Assembly (NCBI GenBank): GCA_029561255.1
Contig: JAKQJH010000134.1
Location: forward strand, 1-64,000
Direction: 5' to 3'
Source: Bacteroidota bacterium
GTDB lineage: Bacteria > Bacteroidota > Bacteroidia > Chitinophagales > Chitinophagaceae
Length of the DNA: 64,000 nucleotides
In this document: piece after piece, positions 1 through 8,140 of the stretch
How positions within the stretch are numbered: the first letter of the stretch is position 1
Layout of the letters: every line of letters starts with the position of its first letter
The notes under the pieces: generated by a model
The model's input: the letters and a program-made list of their open reading frames with translations, nothing else
The model's database searches: none
Told to the model about the DNA's origin: nothing
Program-made: the position numbers and the translations under genes

Positions 1-71
1 TCGATTTCCTCGAGCAGGTCCTTAATAGGCTTCTCAAAGTCAATATATTGCCGGTTTTTATCGGATGGCAT
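1..71 (-). CDS. accA: N-terminus of acetyl-CoA carboxylase carboxyltransferase alpha subunit (partial, runs off window start)
   Basis: Reverse-strand reading from ATG at 71 gives MPSDKNRQYIDFEKPIKDLLEEI; xxFLDFEKPIxxL is typical of AccA N-termini. Confidence 0.6.
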   Translation of the reverse strand, partial: MPSDKNRQYIDFEKPIKDLLEEI

Positions 72-283
72 AGGCTTATTTATAGGCGGCTAAATTAAGG
101 ATTATCTAATAATAAGCCGCTGATACACAAATAGTGAAATAAAATCACTTTTCCCCAGATTATCAAACAAAGAATAAGATCTTAATCAAAAGGTATTTTT
201 GAAATTCAAACTTTTCATTTTTTTGTATTATACTATTTTTATATATAACTGATACCTTCTATCTCAGGCAACAGGAAATGAAC

Positions 284-1462
284 CTAATCTGTCTTGGTTT
301 TATTCCCGGACACACTCTTCAAATAGAAAAACCCGGCAACGCCGCTGATAACAGAAGCCAGCAGCACGGCTATTTTTGAATTGACGATCAGGAAAGGATC
401 TTTAAAGGCCAGAAGGGTGATAAAAACGGACATGGTGAACCCGATACCTCCCAACATTCCGGCTCCTAAAATCAGTTTCCAGTTTAATTCAGCTGACAAC
501 GAACTTAGCTTCAACTTAACTGCAGCCCAGGCGAACAAAAAGACACCAACCGGTTTACCTGCCAACAAACCCAATAATATACCCAGGCTGTTCTTAGTTG
601 ACATCTGAGAAAACCATCCTTGCGTGAAAACAATACCGGTATTGGCCAGGGCAAACAGCGGTACAATGATAAAGGCAACCGGTTTATGCAAAAAATGTTG
701 CAACCGGTAGGATGGTGTCTTTTCATCGCCATTCCCAAATGGCAGAGCAAAGGCAAGCAATACCCCGCTGATCGTGGCATGCACACCGGACTGTAACATG
801 CAATACCACATTACCACGCCCGGAATCAGATACCACCATAAACTGTAAAACCTTAACCGGTTAAAAACGAGTAATAAACCAAAAATGCTTATTGATATAC
901 CAAAATAAAGAAGCGAGAACGTCTTTGTATAAAATAAGGCGATAATCATGATCGCGCCCAGGTCATCAATAATGGCAAAGGCGGTAAGAAATACTTTGAG
1001 TGAAACGGGCACTTTATTCCCAAGGAGTGAAAGGATGCCAAGTGCAAAAGCAATATCCGTTGCCATTGGAATTCCAAAGCCAACCTGGCTGTCTGTTCCC
1101 TGGTTAAAAAAGAAATGGATTAAGGCAGGTATGGCCATTCCGCCGGCAGCTGCCACAAATGGCAACGCGGCATTTCTTAAACTTGACAATTCACCGCTGT
1201 AGAGCTCCCGTTCAATTTCGAGTCCTACGAGCAGGAAAAAAAAGGCCATCAATCCATCATTGATCCAGTACTCAACAGAATGCCGCAGGTGAATACCACC
1301 AGTATCAAACCCGATGTTGGAATGCCAGAAGTGCAGGTAACTTTCTCCGAAACTGCTGTTCGCTATAATAATTGAAATAAGCGTACAGGTGATGAGAGTG
1401 AATCCTCCTGCTTTTTCGCTATTAAAAAATTCGTTAAATAACCTGGAAACAGTCTGTTTCAT
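284..1462 (-). CDS. nhaA: Na+/H+ antiporter NhaA
   Basis: 392 aa multi-TM protein with FFLLVGLEIERE, PMATDIAFALGILSLLG and FLTAFAIIDDLGAIMIIA motifs typical of NhaA. Confidence 0.95.
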   Translation of the reverse strand: MKQTVSRLFNEFFNSEKAGGFTLITCTLISIIIANSSFGESYLHFWHSNIGFDTGGIHLRHSVEYWINDGLMAFFFLLVGLEIERELYSGELSSLRNAALPFVAAAGGMAIPALIHFFFNQGTDSQVGFGIPMATDIAFALGILSLLGNKVPVSLKVFLTAFAIIDDLGAIMIIALFYTKTFSLLYFGISISIFGLLLVFNRLRFYSLWWYLIPGVVMWYCMLQSGVHATISGVLLAFALPFGNGDEKTPSYRLQHFLHKPVAFIIVPLFALANTGIVFTQGWFSQMSTKNSLGILLGLLAGKPVGVFLFAWAAVKLKLSSLSAELNWKLILGAGMLGGIGFTMSVFITLLAFKDPFLIVNSKIAVLLASVISGVAGFFYLKSVSGNKTKTD

Positions 1463-1665
1463 TCAATTTATTTTAATTTATAAATCCGAAACCCGTTAAG
1501 GTGATAAAACGGCTAATGAAATTTAAACAAGGATCACAGTAAGACCGGATTAGACTTCGCTTTTGTATGCTACCTTCTGCCGAAAATCAAATACAATAAT
1601 AAAACTCTTGATATTGGTCAGATGAAGGGTACCCGGCAAAACGGAAGAATTGTAAAAATAAAAAA

Positions 1666-1692
1666 AGACTGCCTGAATATTCAAACCGTCTT
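1666..1692 (-). terminator. Last terminator-like hairpin of the tRNA-Asp repeat array
   Basis: Minus strand: AAGACGGTTTGAATATTCAGGCAGTCTTTTTTT. Confidence 0.6.
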
Positions 1693-1695
1693 TTT

Positions 1696-1977
1696 CTTGC
1701 GGACCGGATCCCGAATCGGTTCGGGACGACCTCCGCCGTGACAGGTACACGCCATAGACATAAAAAAAGCTCCACATTTTTGTGAAGCTTTTTTCTTGCG
1801 GATCGGATCCCGAATCGTTTCGGGACGACCTCCGCCGTGACAGGTACACGCCATAGACATAAAAAAAGCTTCACATTTTTGTGAAGCTTTTTTCTTGCGG
1901 ACCGGATCCCGAATCGGTTCGGGACGACCTCCGCCGTGACAGGGCACAAAAAAAGCTTCACATTTCTGTGAAGCTTT
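1696..1977 (-). repeat. Tandem array of three tRNA-Asp-3'-derived units (99, 99 and 84 bp: 1696-1794, 1795-1893, 1894-1977)
   Basis: Each unit contains CTTGCGGAYCGGA + TCCCGAATCGKTTCGGGA + CGACCTCCGCCGTGACAG, followed by a terminator-like hairpin AAGCTYCACA-TTTY-TGTGAAGCTT. The unit flanks are identical to tRNA-Asp sequence. Confidence 0.95.
1953..1976 (-). terminator. Rho-independent terminator of tRNA-Asp
   Basis: AAGCTTCACA TTTC TGTGAAGCTT with a T-tract on the minus strand; near-identical copies at 1866-1889 and 1767-1790. Confidence 0.8.
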
Positions 1978-1981
1978 CTTG

Positions 1982-2055
1982 CGGACCGGACGGGACTCGA
2001 ACCCGCGACCTCCGCCGTGACAGGGCGGCATTCTAACCAACTGAACTACCGATCC
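1982..2055 (-). tRNA. tRNA-Asp (GTC)
   Basis: Minus strand GGATCGGTAGTTCAGTTGGTTAGAATGCCGCCCTGTCACGGCGGAGGTCGCGGGTTCGAGTCCCGTCCGGTCCG folds as a cloverleaf with anticodon GTC. Confidence 0.96.
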
Positions 2056-2140
2056 TTCCAACCCTTCCTCTCTTTACCCGCTCTGGTTGCCAGCCTGACA
2101 ACTTATTGTGAGCAAAGCGATTCAGCGATTTTTAGGACGG

Positions 2141-2148
2141 CAAAGATA
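2141..2148 (-). promoter_or_regulatory. Bacteroidota-type -7 element (TATCTTTG) of tRNA-Asp
   Basis: CAAAGATA on + strand = TATCTTTG on minus, upstream of tRNA-Asp, with a TTTGG further upstream for a -33 element. Confidence 0.6.
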
Positions 2149-2325
2149 GGCCTGCCGCCTTTTTTATCCAAAAGTTTTTTCTCAAATTTTGGTCTTTTTT
2201 AACCCCCTGATCAGCTAACTCCCGGTTTTCGATGAAATTTCCCCCATTCCCTCCGCAAAATCCTCCTTTTCACCTGTTTCAACGACCGCATTTTAAGCTA
2301 CCGCGCAATTATTTAGTGCTTAGAA

Positions 2326-2410
2326 GTTCCCCTTAGTAGAGGCTGTTGACTACCGACTCCCGACTGCCGACTACTGACTGCTTACTGCCGACTGCCAACT
2401 GCCGACTGCC
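2326..2410 (-). repeat. Low-complexity (AGTCGGC)n-type tract with tail, abutting a stop codon
   Basis: Minus: GGCAGTCGGCAGTTGGCAGTCGGCAGTAAGCAGTCAGTAGTCGGCAGTCGGGAGTCGGTAGTCAACAGCCTCTACTAAGGGGAACTT. Confidence 0.85.
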
Positions 2411-2845
2411 TCAAATCCCCTCCGTCGACATCACCACAAAATCTCCGGGAAACTGAACGGTGCCATCTTCCTCCGCAGTTATAAATACTTTGTCAGGCTT
2501 TGCGGAAGATACCGTGTGAAAATCGGCGGTCAGCTTTTTGGAAAATTGCTTCGTTGAACTATTGATCAGGCCAACATTCTTCGGATACTCATTGTTTGAA
2601 ACCAGCCAGATCACATATACTTTCTTTCCGGCCTGTAATCTTTCTGCTTCGGCCAGGTTATTGACTTTCACGTCGATTGCGTAATTAGAATTCTTGTCTT
2701 TTTTTACCTTGATAAATCCACGGGCGGCTGGTACTTTAGAAGAAGTATTGAGGGTAATTTTTTTGGCACAGGCACTGAGCAGGAGCACTGCCATTGAAAG
2801 GAAAATTCCTGCTGCAATTGTTCGCTTTAAGGTAACTGAATGCAT
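2411..2845 (-). CDS. Hypothetical lipoprotein
   Basis: 144 aa ORF with N-terminal signal and lipobox (LLLSACAKK). Confidence 0.7.
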   Translation of the reverse strand: MHSVTLKRTIAAGIFLSMAVLLLSACAKKITLNTSSKVPAARGFIKVKKDKNSNYAIDVKVNNLAEAERLQAGKKVYVIWLVSNNEYPKNVGLINSSTKQFSKKLTADFHTVSSAKPDKVFITAEEDGTVQFPGDFVVMSTEGI

Positions 2846-2927
2846 AAATTGTATTTAAAATGAATAAAATTGTTGTTTGATGAATAACATTTGTATGATC
2901 TGTTTCCGACCTGAAAGTAAGAGGACA

Positions 2928-3431
2928 TCACGGCAAAGTAGCAGCCTCGCTACCGGTCTGCTGCCCTTCCTTTCCGGTTGGCACAATTAATACCGGAATA
3001 CGGGTATGATGCAATACATATGTTGTGATGCTACCCAACGGTATCATTTCCAGCCATCGCCGGCTGTGGGATCCCATAATAATCAGGTCCACCTTCATCT
3101 CTTCGGCTGTCGATATAATAATTTTTCCGGGATCACCTTCCTTTACCAGGGTTCTCATCTCCGGATGTCCCAGGTGTTGCCTTGTCTTTTGAAGGTATTT
3201 CTCCGTGCCCCCGAGAATCTGATCAAGTTCCAGAGGTCCGGTTTGTTCCGGATTCATATAGCCGGTAAAGCCCATAATCGGATTGTAACCTTCCGATACA
3301 TAATAGGCCGGACTATCAATAACATGAAGCAACGTCCCCACATCACCGGATTCACTGCACAGCGACACCCCGGTTTCAGCAACTTTTTGTGCACTTGGAT
3401 CATAATCCAACGCGATTAATATTTTTTTCAT
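2928..3431 (-). CDS. Universal stress protein family (UspA) protein
   Basis: MKKILIALDYDPSAQKVAE...; C-terminal DLIIMGSHSRRWLEMIPLGSITTYVLHHTRIPVLIVP, the Usp G-2x-G-9x-G-S/T pattern. Confidence 0.92.
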   Translation of the reverse strand: MKKILIALDYDPSAQKVAETGVSLCSESGDVGTLLHVIDSPAYYVSEGYNPIMGFTGYMNPEQTGPLELDQILGGTEKYLQKTRQHLGHPEMRTLVKEGDPGKIIISTAEEMKVDLIIMGSHSRRWLEMIPLGSITTYVLHHTRIPVLIVPTGKEGQQTGSEAATLP

Positions 3432-3667
3432 GTTAAATTATTTTTTTCAGGCAACGGTTCAGCCTCGTGTTGTGTGGAATAGTTTTCTAACAGCTTCTTT
3501 AATGAATCACGATATTCCTTCAGGCTTTTAATCGTTATTTCCTGATCGCTGTTTACAGGATGGGCAACAGGCATCTCCGGCATAAACTTCGTTAACTCCG
3601 GAAATTGTTCCTGTATCCGCATGGTAGTGCTTAAAATATCCGCCATTATGCTTTTGTAAGTTGCCAT
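3428..3667 (-). CDS. Small hypothetical protein, overlapping the usp gene start
   Basis: 79 aa ORF in the same strand series, with 4 bp overlap with the usp ORF. Confidence 0.65.
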   Translation of the reverse strand: MATYKSIMADILSTTMRIQEQFPELTKFMPEMPVAHPVNSDQEITIKSLKEYRDSLKKLLENYSTQHEAEPLPEKNNLT

Positions 3668-3690
3668 AATTTTTTAATTAATGATACTAT

Positions 3691-4800
3691 TCAGATGCCT
3701 GCCGCAACGGGCTCCTCCTGATGTACCGGATAATCAGTATACCCTTTATCTTCCGCCGTATAAAATAAATCCGTTTTCAACTCTTTTTCCAGGGGCCAAT
3801 GATTGATGAATCTTTCCACGAGGTCAGGGTTATTAATAAACGGCCTCCCAAAAGCCACCAGGTCCGCCATTCCATCTTCAATTACATCCCTCGCCCTTTC
3901 AAGGTCATACCCTCCACAAACGATCAGCGTTTTGGAAAAGTTCTTGCGGATCATCTTTTTAATAAGAAACGGAACTACCGGTGCCCCCATGGAAGTATGA
4001 TCCACCAGGTGGATATAGGAAATACCAATCTTGTTTAATTTCTTTGACAAGTGCTGGTAAGTGGGATCTGTTTCCGGATAGGGTGACATATCACCCGCCA
4101 CTCCATAAGGTGATAAACGGATGCCTGTTTTATCCTTCCCGATCGCAGCAGAAACCGCATCAACCACTTCCAATACAAACCGGCAGCGGTTCGTAATACT
4201 GCCTCCATATCCATCTTCACGGATATTAGTGACCGGTGAGAGAAATTGTTCCAACAAATATCCATTGGCCCCATGAAGCTCCACCCCATCAAATCCGGCG
4301 GCAATAGCCCGCTTGGCGGCAGCCACATATTCAACAATGACTGTTGAAATATCATCCTCAGTCATTACTTCCGGTACAGGATAATCCTGTAACTGCTTTG
4401 CATCGGTCCACATCTTACCCGCGGGTTGTACGGCAGATGGAGCAATAATACGGCTGCCTTCCGGCATATTCAACGGATGACTGATCCGGCCGCAATGCAT
4501 TAACTGAATAATTATCTTTCCTCCATTTCCATGCACGGCCTGGGTAACCTTATTCCAGCCTTCCTCCTGTTGGGAAGTAAAAATCCCCGGTATACGTGCA
4601 TAACCCAGCCCATTTGCAGAAGGTGAAGTGCCCTCAGTGATTATTAAACCGGCTCCTGATCGTTGCCGGTAATATTCAGCCATCATTTTATTGGGAATAT
4701 TACCTGTTGCCCGGCACCGGGTCATAGGAGCCATGACGATCCGGTTATGCAAAGTTCCCTCGCCAATGAATAAGGGATCAAATATGTTTTGCTGTTTCAT
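3691..4800 (-). CDS. Alkene reductase / old yellow enzyme family NADH:flavin oxidoreductase
   Basis: 369 aa; PLFIGEGTLHNRIVMAPMTRCRA, GFDGVELHGANGYLLEQFLSPVTNIREDGYGGSITNRCRF, DLVAFGRPFINNPDLVERF. Confidence 0.95.
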   Translation of the reverse strand: MKQQNIFDPLFIGEGTLHNRIVMAPMTRCRATGNIPNKMMAEYYRQRSGAGLIITEGTSPSANGLGYARIPGIFTSQQEEGWNKVTQAVHGNGGKIIIQLMHCGRISHPLNMPEGSRIIAPSAVQPAGKMWTDAKQLQDYPVPEVMTEDDISTVIVEYVAAAKRAIAAGFDGVELHGANGYLLEQFLSPVTNIREDGYGGSITNRCRFVLEVVDAVSAAIGKDKTGIRLSPYGVAGDMSPYPETDPTYQHLSKKLNKIGISYIHLVDHTSMGAPVVPFLIKKMIRKNFSKTLIVCGGYDLERARDVIEDGMADLVAFGRPFINNPDLVERFINHWPLEKELKTDLFYTAEDKGYTDYPVHQEEPVAAGI

Positions 4801-4811
4801 TCTTCCGTCTT

Positions 4812-5312
4812 TTAATCCAGGTGTGCCCGTAAAAACCAGGCCATCTTCTCATGTACTTCCATAATACCGGTTACAAAATCACTGCTGCCCGCGTCTTTAT
4901 ACTCCTCCGCAAACCGGTGAATATTTTCCCGGCAGCGGATAATGATAGTTTCATGATCCATCAGTAACTCTTTTATAAATCCCTGGCTGTCATTCTTATC
5001 ACCACTCTCGGTCAGCTGGGTTAGTTCCAGGTATAACTTCAGTGAACCCGCCGCATAATGCCCGATCGTACGGATCCGTTCCGCCACTTTATCAATAATG
5101 TCATCAAGTTGAGTAAACTGACCTTCAAAAAAAGTATGCTTCTCAAAAAAGTCAGGCCCTTCCACATTCCAGTGCGCATTCTTTGTTTTGGTATAAAGCA
5201 CATACTCATCTGCCAGGATTACATTTAGTTCATTAGCTACCGCCTTCAGGTTAAGCCCGGTAACTCCAATTTCTGCTTTCATTTTATTTGTTGTTTTAAT
5301 CATTGTAGTCAT
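4812..5312 (-). CDS. dps: Dps family ferritin-like DNA starvation/stationary-phase protein
   Basis: LNVILADEYVLYTKTKNAHWNVEGPDFFEKHTFFEGQFTQLDDIIDKVAERIRTIG is the Dps ferroxidase region. Confidence 0.93.
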   Translation of the reverse strand: MTTMIKTTNKMKAEIGVTGLNLKAVANELNVILADEYVLYTKTKNAHWNVEGPDFFEKHTFFEGQFTQLDDIIDKVAERIRTIGHYAAGSLKLYLELTQLTESGDKNDSQGFIKELLMDHETIIIRCRENIHRFAEEYKDAGSSDFVTGIMEVHEKMAWFLRAHLD

Positions 5313-5543
5313 ACTATAAAGTTCGATCTAAAGCGTTGGTTTCGTATTGTATGGTATTCACAAATAGTATCATCTTTCACAGGTATACCTCTGAGAAGCA
5401 CTTGTTTAAACCGGATGGAAAAAAAATAACCCGGAAATCTGCAACATTCCGGCAAAGTGGTATAAGTATTGGCTGGCTCAGATTGATCAATTTTGCATAG
5501 ATCGATTTCTTTTTCCCGGCAACATCGTTTAAAACAAATTTTT

Positions 5544-6155
5544 ATGAAACCGTTGATCCTTATTTCAGCAGCCACGCTGCTTGTTTTTACTTCCTGTACC
5601 TCTACCAAAATTGTCAGTAGCTGGAGAGAACCTGACAAACAGGTGACCGTTGACAAACTGAATAAAGTACTTGTACTGGCTTTATTCAAGGACGAAACAA
5701 GCCGCTATAAAGCGGAAGACCAGATGGTACAATACCTGGATGGTAAAGGAGTGGCCTCCTATAGTTATCTCAAAACCAGTTTCAATGAAAACAATGAAGA
5801 AGCCCTGCGGAGAAAAATAAAAAACGATGGCTTTGACGGAGCAGTGACGATGCGGCTCGTGGATGTGGACAAGGAAAAAACCTATACGCCCGGCATCGGC
5901 TCTTCCTATCCCAACTACTACCGCAACTTCAGTGGCTACTATTACCGCAGTTGGTCCTATTTTTCCAACCCGGGTTATTACTCCACTACAAAAACTTATA
6001 CCGTTGAAACCAATGTGTATTCCATCAAAGAAGACCGGATTATCTGGACCGGACTTACTGAAACCACTGATCCGGATGGTGTCGATAAAATGACCGCTGA
6101 AATCACCAAAGTGGTTTTTAAAAAAATGATCAAAGAAGGTTTTATCAATAAGTAA
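5544..6155 (+). CDS. Lipoprotein, DUF4136-like
   Basis: From internal ATG at 5544: MKPLILISAATLLVFTSCTSTKIVSSW... (lipobox FTSC). Confidence 0.7.
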   Translation: MKPLILISAATLLVFTSCTSTKIVSSWREPDKQVTVDKLNKVLVLALFKDETSRYKAEDQMVQYLDGKGVASYSYLKTSFNENNEEALRRKIKNDGFDGAVTMRLVDVDKEKTYTPGIGSSYPNYYRNFSGYYYRSWSYFSNPGYYSTTKTYTVETNVYSIKEDRIIWTGLTETTDPDGVDKMTAEITKVVFKKMIKEGFINK

Positions 6156-6345
6156 ACCGGTGATTCAAGTCAATTTTATAAAAATATAACACATAATATA
6201 ATTTTAACATAAAGGGGGGCTTTTATATCCATTATGCGGATAAGTAAGGCCCTTCCCGTTTTCTTGATGCTAAACATCTCCCCTAAGGCAAGAAAGGCCC
6301 TGTTTTTGCGTTAATTGGGCCTTAGGTTTTGATTAATTAGCAGCT

Positions 6346-7098
6346 ATGAAAAATAAGTTCAGGGGCCTCTATCTCTTTATTTCTTCTATTGTCATCAGTG
6401 TCATCCACTTATCATTTGGATTTGCAAAAAACACCGGCCACCTGGCCCGGCAGTTATTCAATTCAGGTGACTCCGTTATTCATACGACCTCCGATTCCCT
6501 CTTTTTCAGCCCTGAAATAAAGTCAGTTTATGACAGTTTGCAACTGAATCTGAAAGGACTTAGCCGGGAAGCCTACGATTATGCAAAAAAAGGACTGGAC
6601 CAGTTGCTGGCACAGGGACGAATCATGAATCAGTCCATTATTTCAATTGTGGATTTTAGTCTGCCCAGTACCGAGAAAAGACTCTTTGTGATTGACCTGA
6701 ATCATTATAAAATTCTATTCAACACGCTGGTGGCCCATGGCCGCAATAGTGGAAAAGAAATGGCTTTCGCCTTTTCCAACCAGCCTTCTTCCTATAAAAG
6801 CAGTCCGGGGTTTTACACCACTTCAGATACGTACATGGGGAAAAACGGCTATTCCCTGCGGCTGGAAGGACTGGAAAACGGGATCAATGACAAAGCCCTG
6901 GAAAGAGGGATTGTGATCCATGGAGCCGGGTATGTAAACCAGTCGTTGGCCAATGAGCAGGGCTATATCGGCCGCAGCCAGGGTTGTCCCGCTGTTCCTG
7001 CCCGGGAAGCCCTGCCGATCATCAACCGGATCAAAAACGGCACCCTGCTTTTTATCTACCACCCTGCTTATATTAAACGGTCCGCCTTGCTTAATTAA
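6346..7098 (+). CDS. Murein L,D-transpeptidase catalytic domain family protein (YkuD_2-like)
   Basis: 250 aa with signal peptide; GIVIHGAGYVNQSLANEQGYIGRSQGCPAVP is the YkuD His/Cys catalytic pattern. Confidence 0.85.
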   Translation: MKNKFRGLYLFISSIVISVIHLSFGFAKNTGHLARQLFNSGDSVIHTTSDSLFFSPEIKSVYDSLQLNLKGLSREAYDYAKKGLDQLLAQGRIMNQSIISIVDFSLPSTEKRLFVIDLNHYKILFNTLVAHGRNSGKEMAFAFSNQPSSYKSSPGFYTTSDTYMGKNGYSLRLEGLENGINDKALERGIVIHGAGYVNQSLANEQGYIGRSQGCPAVPAREALPIINRIKNGTLLFIYHPAYIKRSALLN

Positions 7099-7139
7099 CC
7101 GCTGTTCATAACTCTCCATAGCAGGCTCAACTCATTGTG

Positions 7140-7147
7140 TATCTTTG
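7140..7147 (+). promoter_or_regulatory. TAnnTTTG -7 element (TATCTTTG)
   Basis: Located 13 bp upstream of the Gfo/Idh/MocA ORF. Confidence 0.5.
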
Positions 7148-7159
7148 CACAATTAATAA

Positions 7160-8140
7160 ATGGTTATGCTTAAGATTGGCGTTATTGGCGTAGGTCACCT
7201 GGGAAAATTTCACCTGAATAACTGGAAAGAAATTGCCGGGGTGGACATCGTTGGCTTTTATGATCCCCATGATGAAAATGCAAAAGAAGTAGCCGAAAAA
7301 TACCAGCTCCCCCGCTTCCTGGATGCGGAGGCCCTGATCGAATCCTGCGACGCCGTTGATATCGTGGCGCCCACCAATTTTCACTTTGAATGGTGCGAAA
7401 TGGCCATTAAAAAAGGGAAACACGTATTCGTGGAAAAACCACTGGCTAATACGATGGAGGAAGCCCGGCAGCTGGTGAAACTGGCTGCTGAATCCGGTAT
7501 CAAATTCCAGGTGGGACATGTGGAACGCTTCAACCCCGCCTTCCTTGCCCTGAAGGACATGGACCTGAAACCCATGTTCATCGAAGTTCACCGCCTGGCC
7601 CAGTTTAATCCCCGGGGCACTGAAGTGAGCGTGATCCTCGACCTGATGATCCACGATATCGATATCATCCTGAGTATTGTAAAAAGTGATGTGAAATCCA
7701 TTTCTGCCAGCGGCGTAGCCGTAATGACCGAAACTCCGGATATTGCCAACGTGCGGATCGAATTCCATAATGGATGTGTGGCCAACCTGACCAGCAGCCG
7801 TATCTCCATGAAAAAGATGCGGAAAGTGCGGCTCTTCCAGAAAGACTCCTATATCGGCATCGACTTCCTCAATAAGAAAACAGAAATCATCAAACTCAAG
7901 GAAGAGACCGACCTCAATGTTTTCGCTTTCGATATTGAAACCCCTTCGGGCAAAAAAACGATCGCCATGGCCAATCCGGCTGTACCTGAGGTAAACGCTA
8001 TTAAACTGGAACTGGAAGAATTCAGGGATGCCATTAAAAATAACAGCCGGACCGTAGTAAATGAAATGGATGGACTGATGGCCATGGATGTGGCCCACCA
8101 GATCCTCGAAAAAATCGGCCACAATGTGATCGCCCATTAA
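7160..8140 (+). CDS. Gfo/Idh/MocA family NAD(P)-dependent oxidoreductase
   Basis: KIGVIGVGHLGKFHLNNW; GKHVFVEKPLANTMEEARQLV motif. Confidence 0.93.
   Translation: MVMLKIGVIGVGHLGKFHLNNWKEIAGVDIVGFYDPHDENAKEVAEKYQLPRFLDAEALIESCDAVDIVAPTNFHFEWCEMAIKKGKHVFVEKPLANTMEEARQLVKLAAESGIKFQVGHVERFNPAFLALKDMDLKPMFIEVHRLAQFNPRGTEVSVILDLMIHDIDIILSIVKSDVKSISASGVAVMTETPDIANVRIEFHNGCVANLTSSRISMKKMRKVRLFQKDSYIGIDFLNKKTEIIKLKEETDLNVFAFDIETPSGKKTIAMANPAVPEVNAIKLELEEFRDAIKNNSRTVVNEMDGLMAMDVAHQILEKIGHNVIAH

Noticed and set aside
1696-1977. Possible CRISPR array
   Set aside because: Units are 84-99 bp and repeated throughout, with no unique spacers and no cas genes; sequence is tRNA-derived.
1550-2061. Overlapping minus-strand ORFs of 99, 124 and 126 aa across the tRNA-Asp repeats
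   Set aside because: They read through tRNA-derived repeat units and terminators. The frames stay open because the unit is 99 bp, a multiple of three. No coding signal beyond periodicity.
7127-8137. 336 aa minus-strand ORF
   Set aside because: Antisense to the well-supported Gfo/Idh/MocA oxidoreductase; H/F/G-rich shadow translation.
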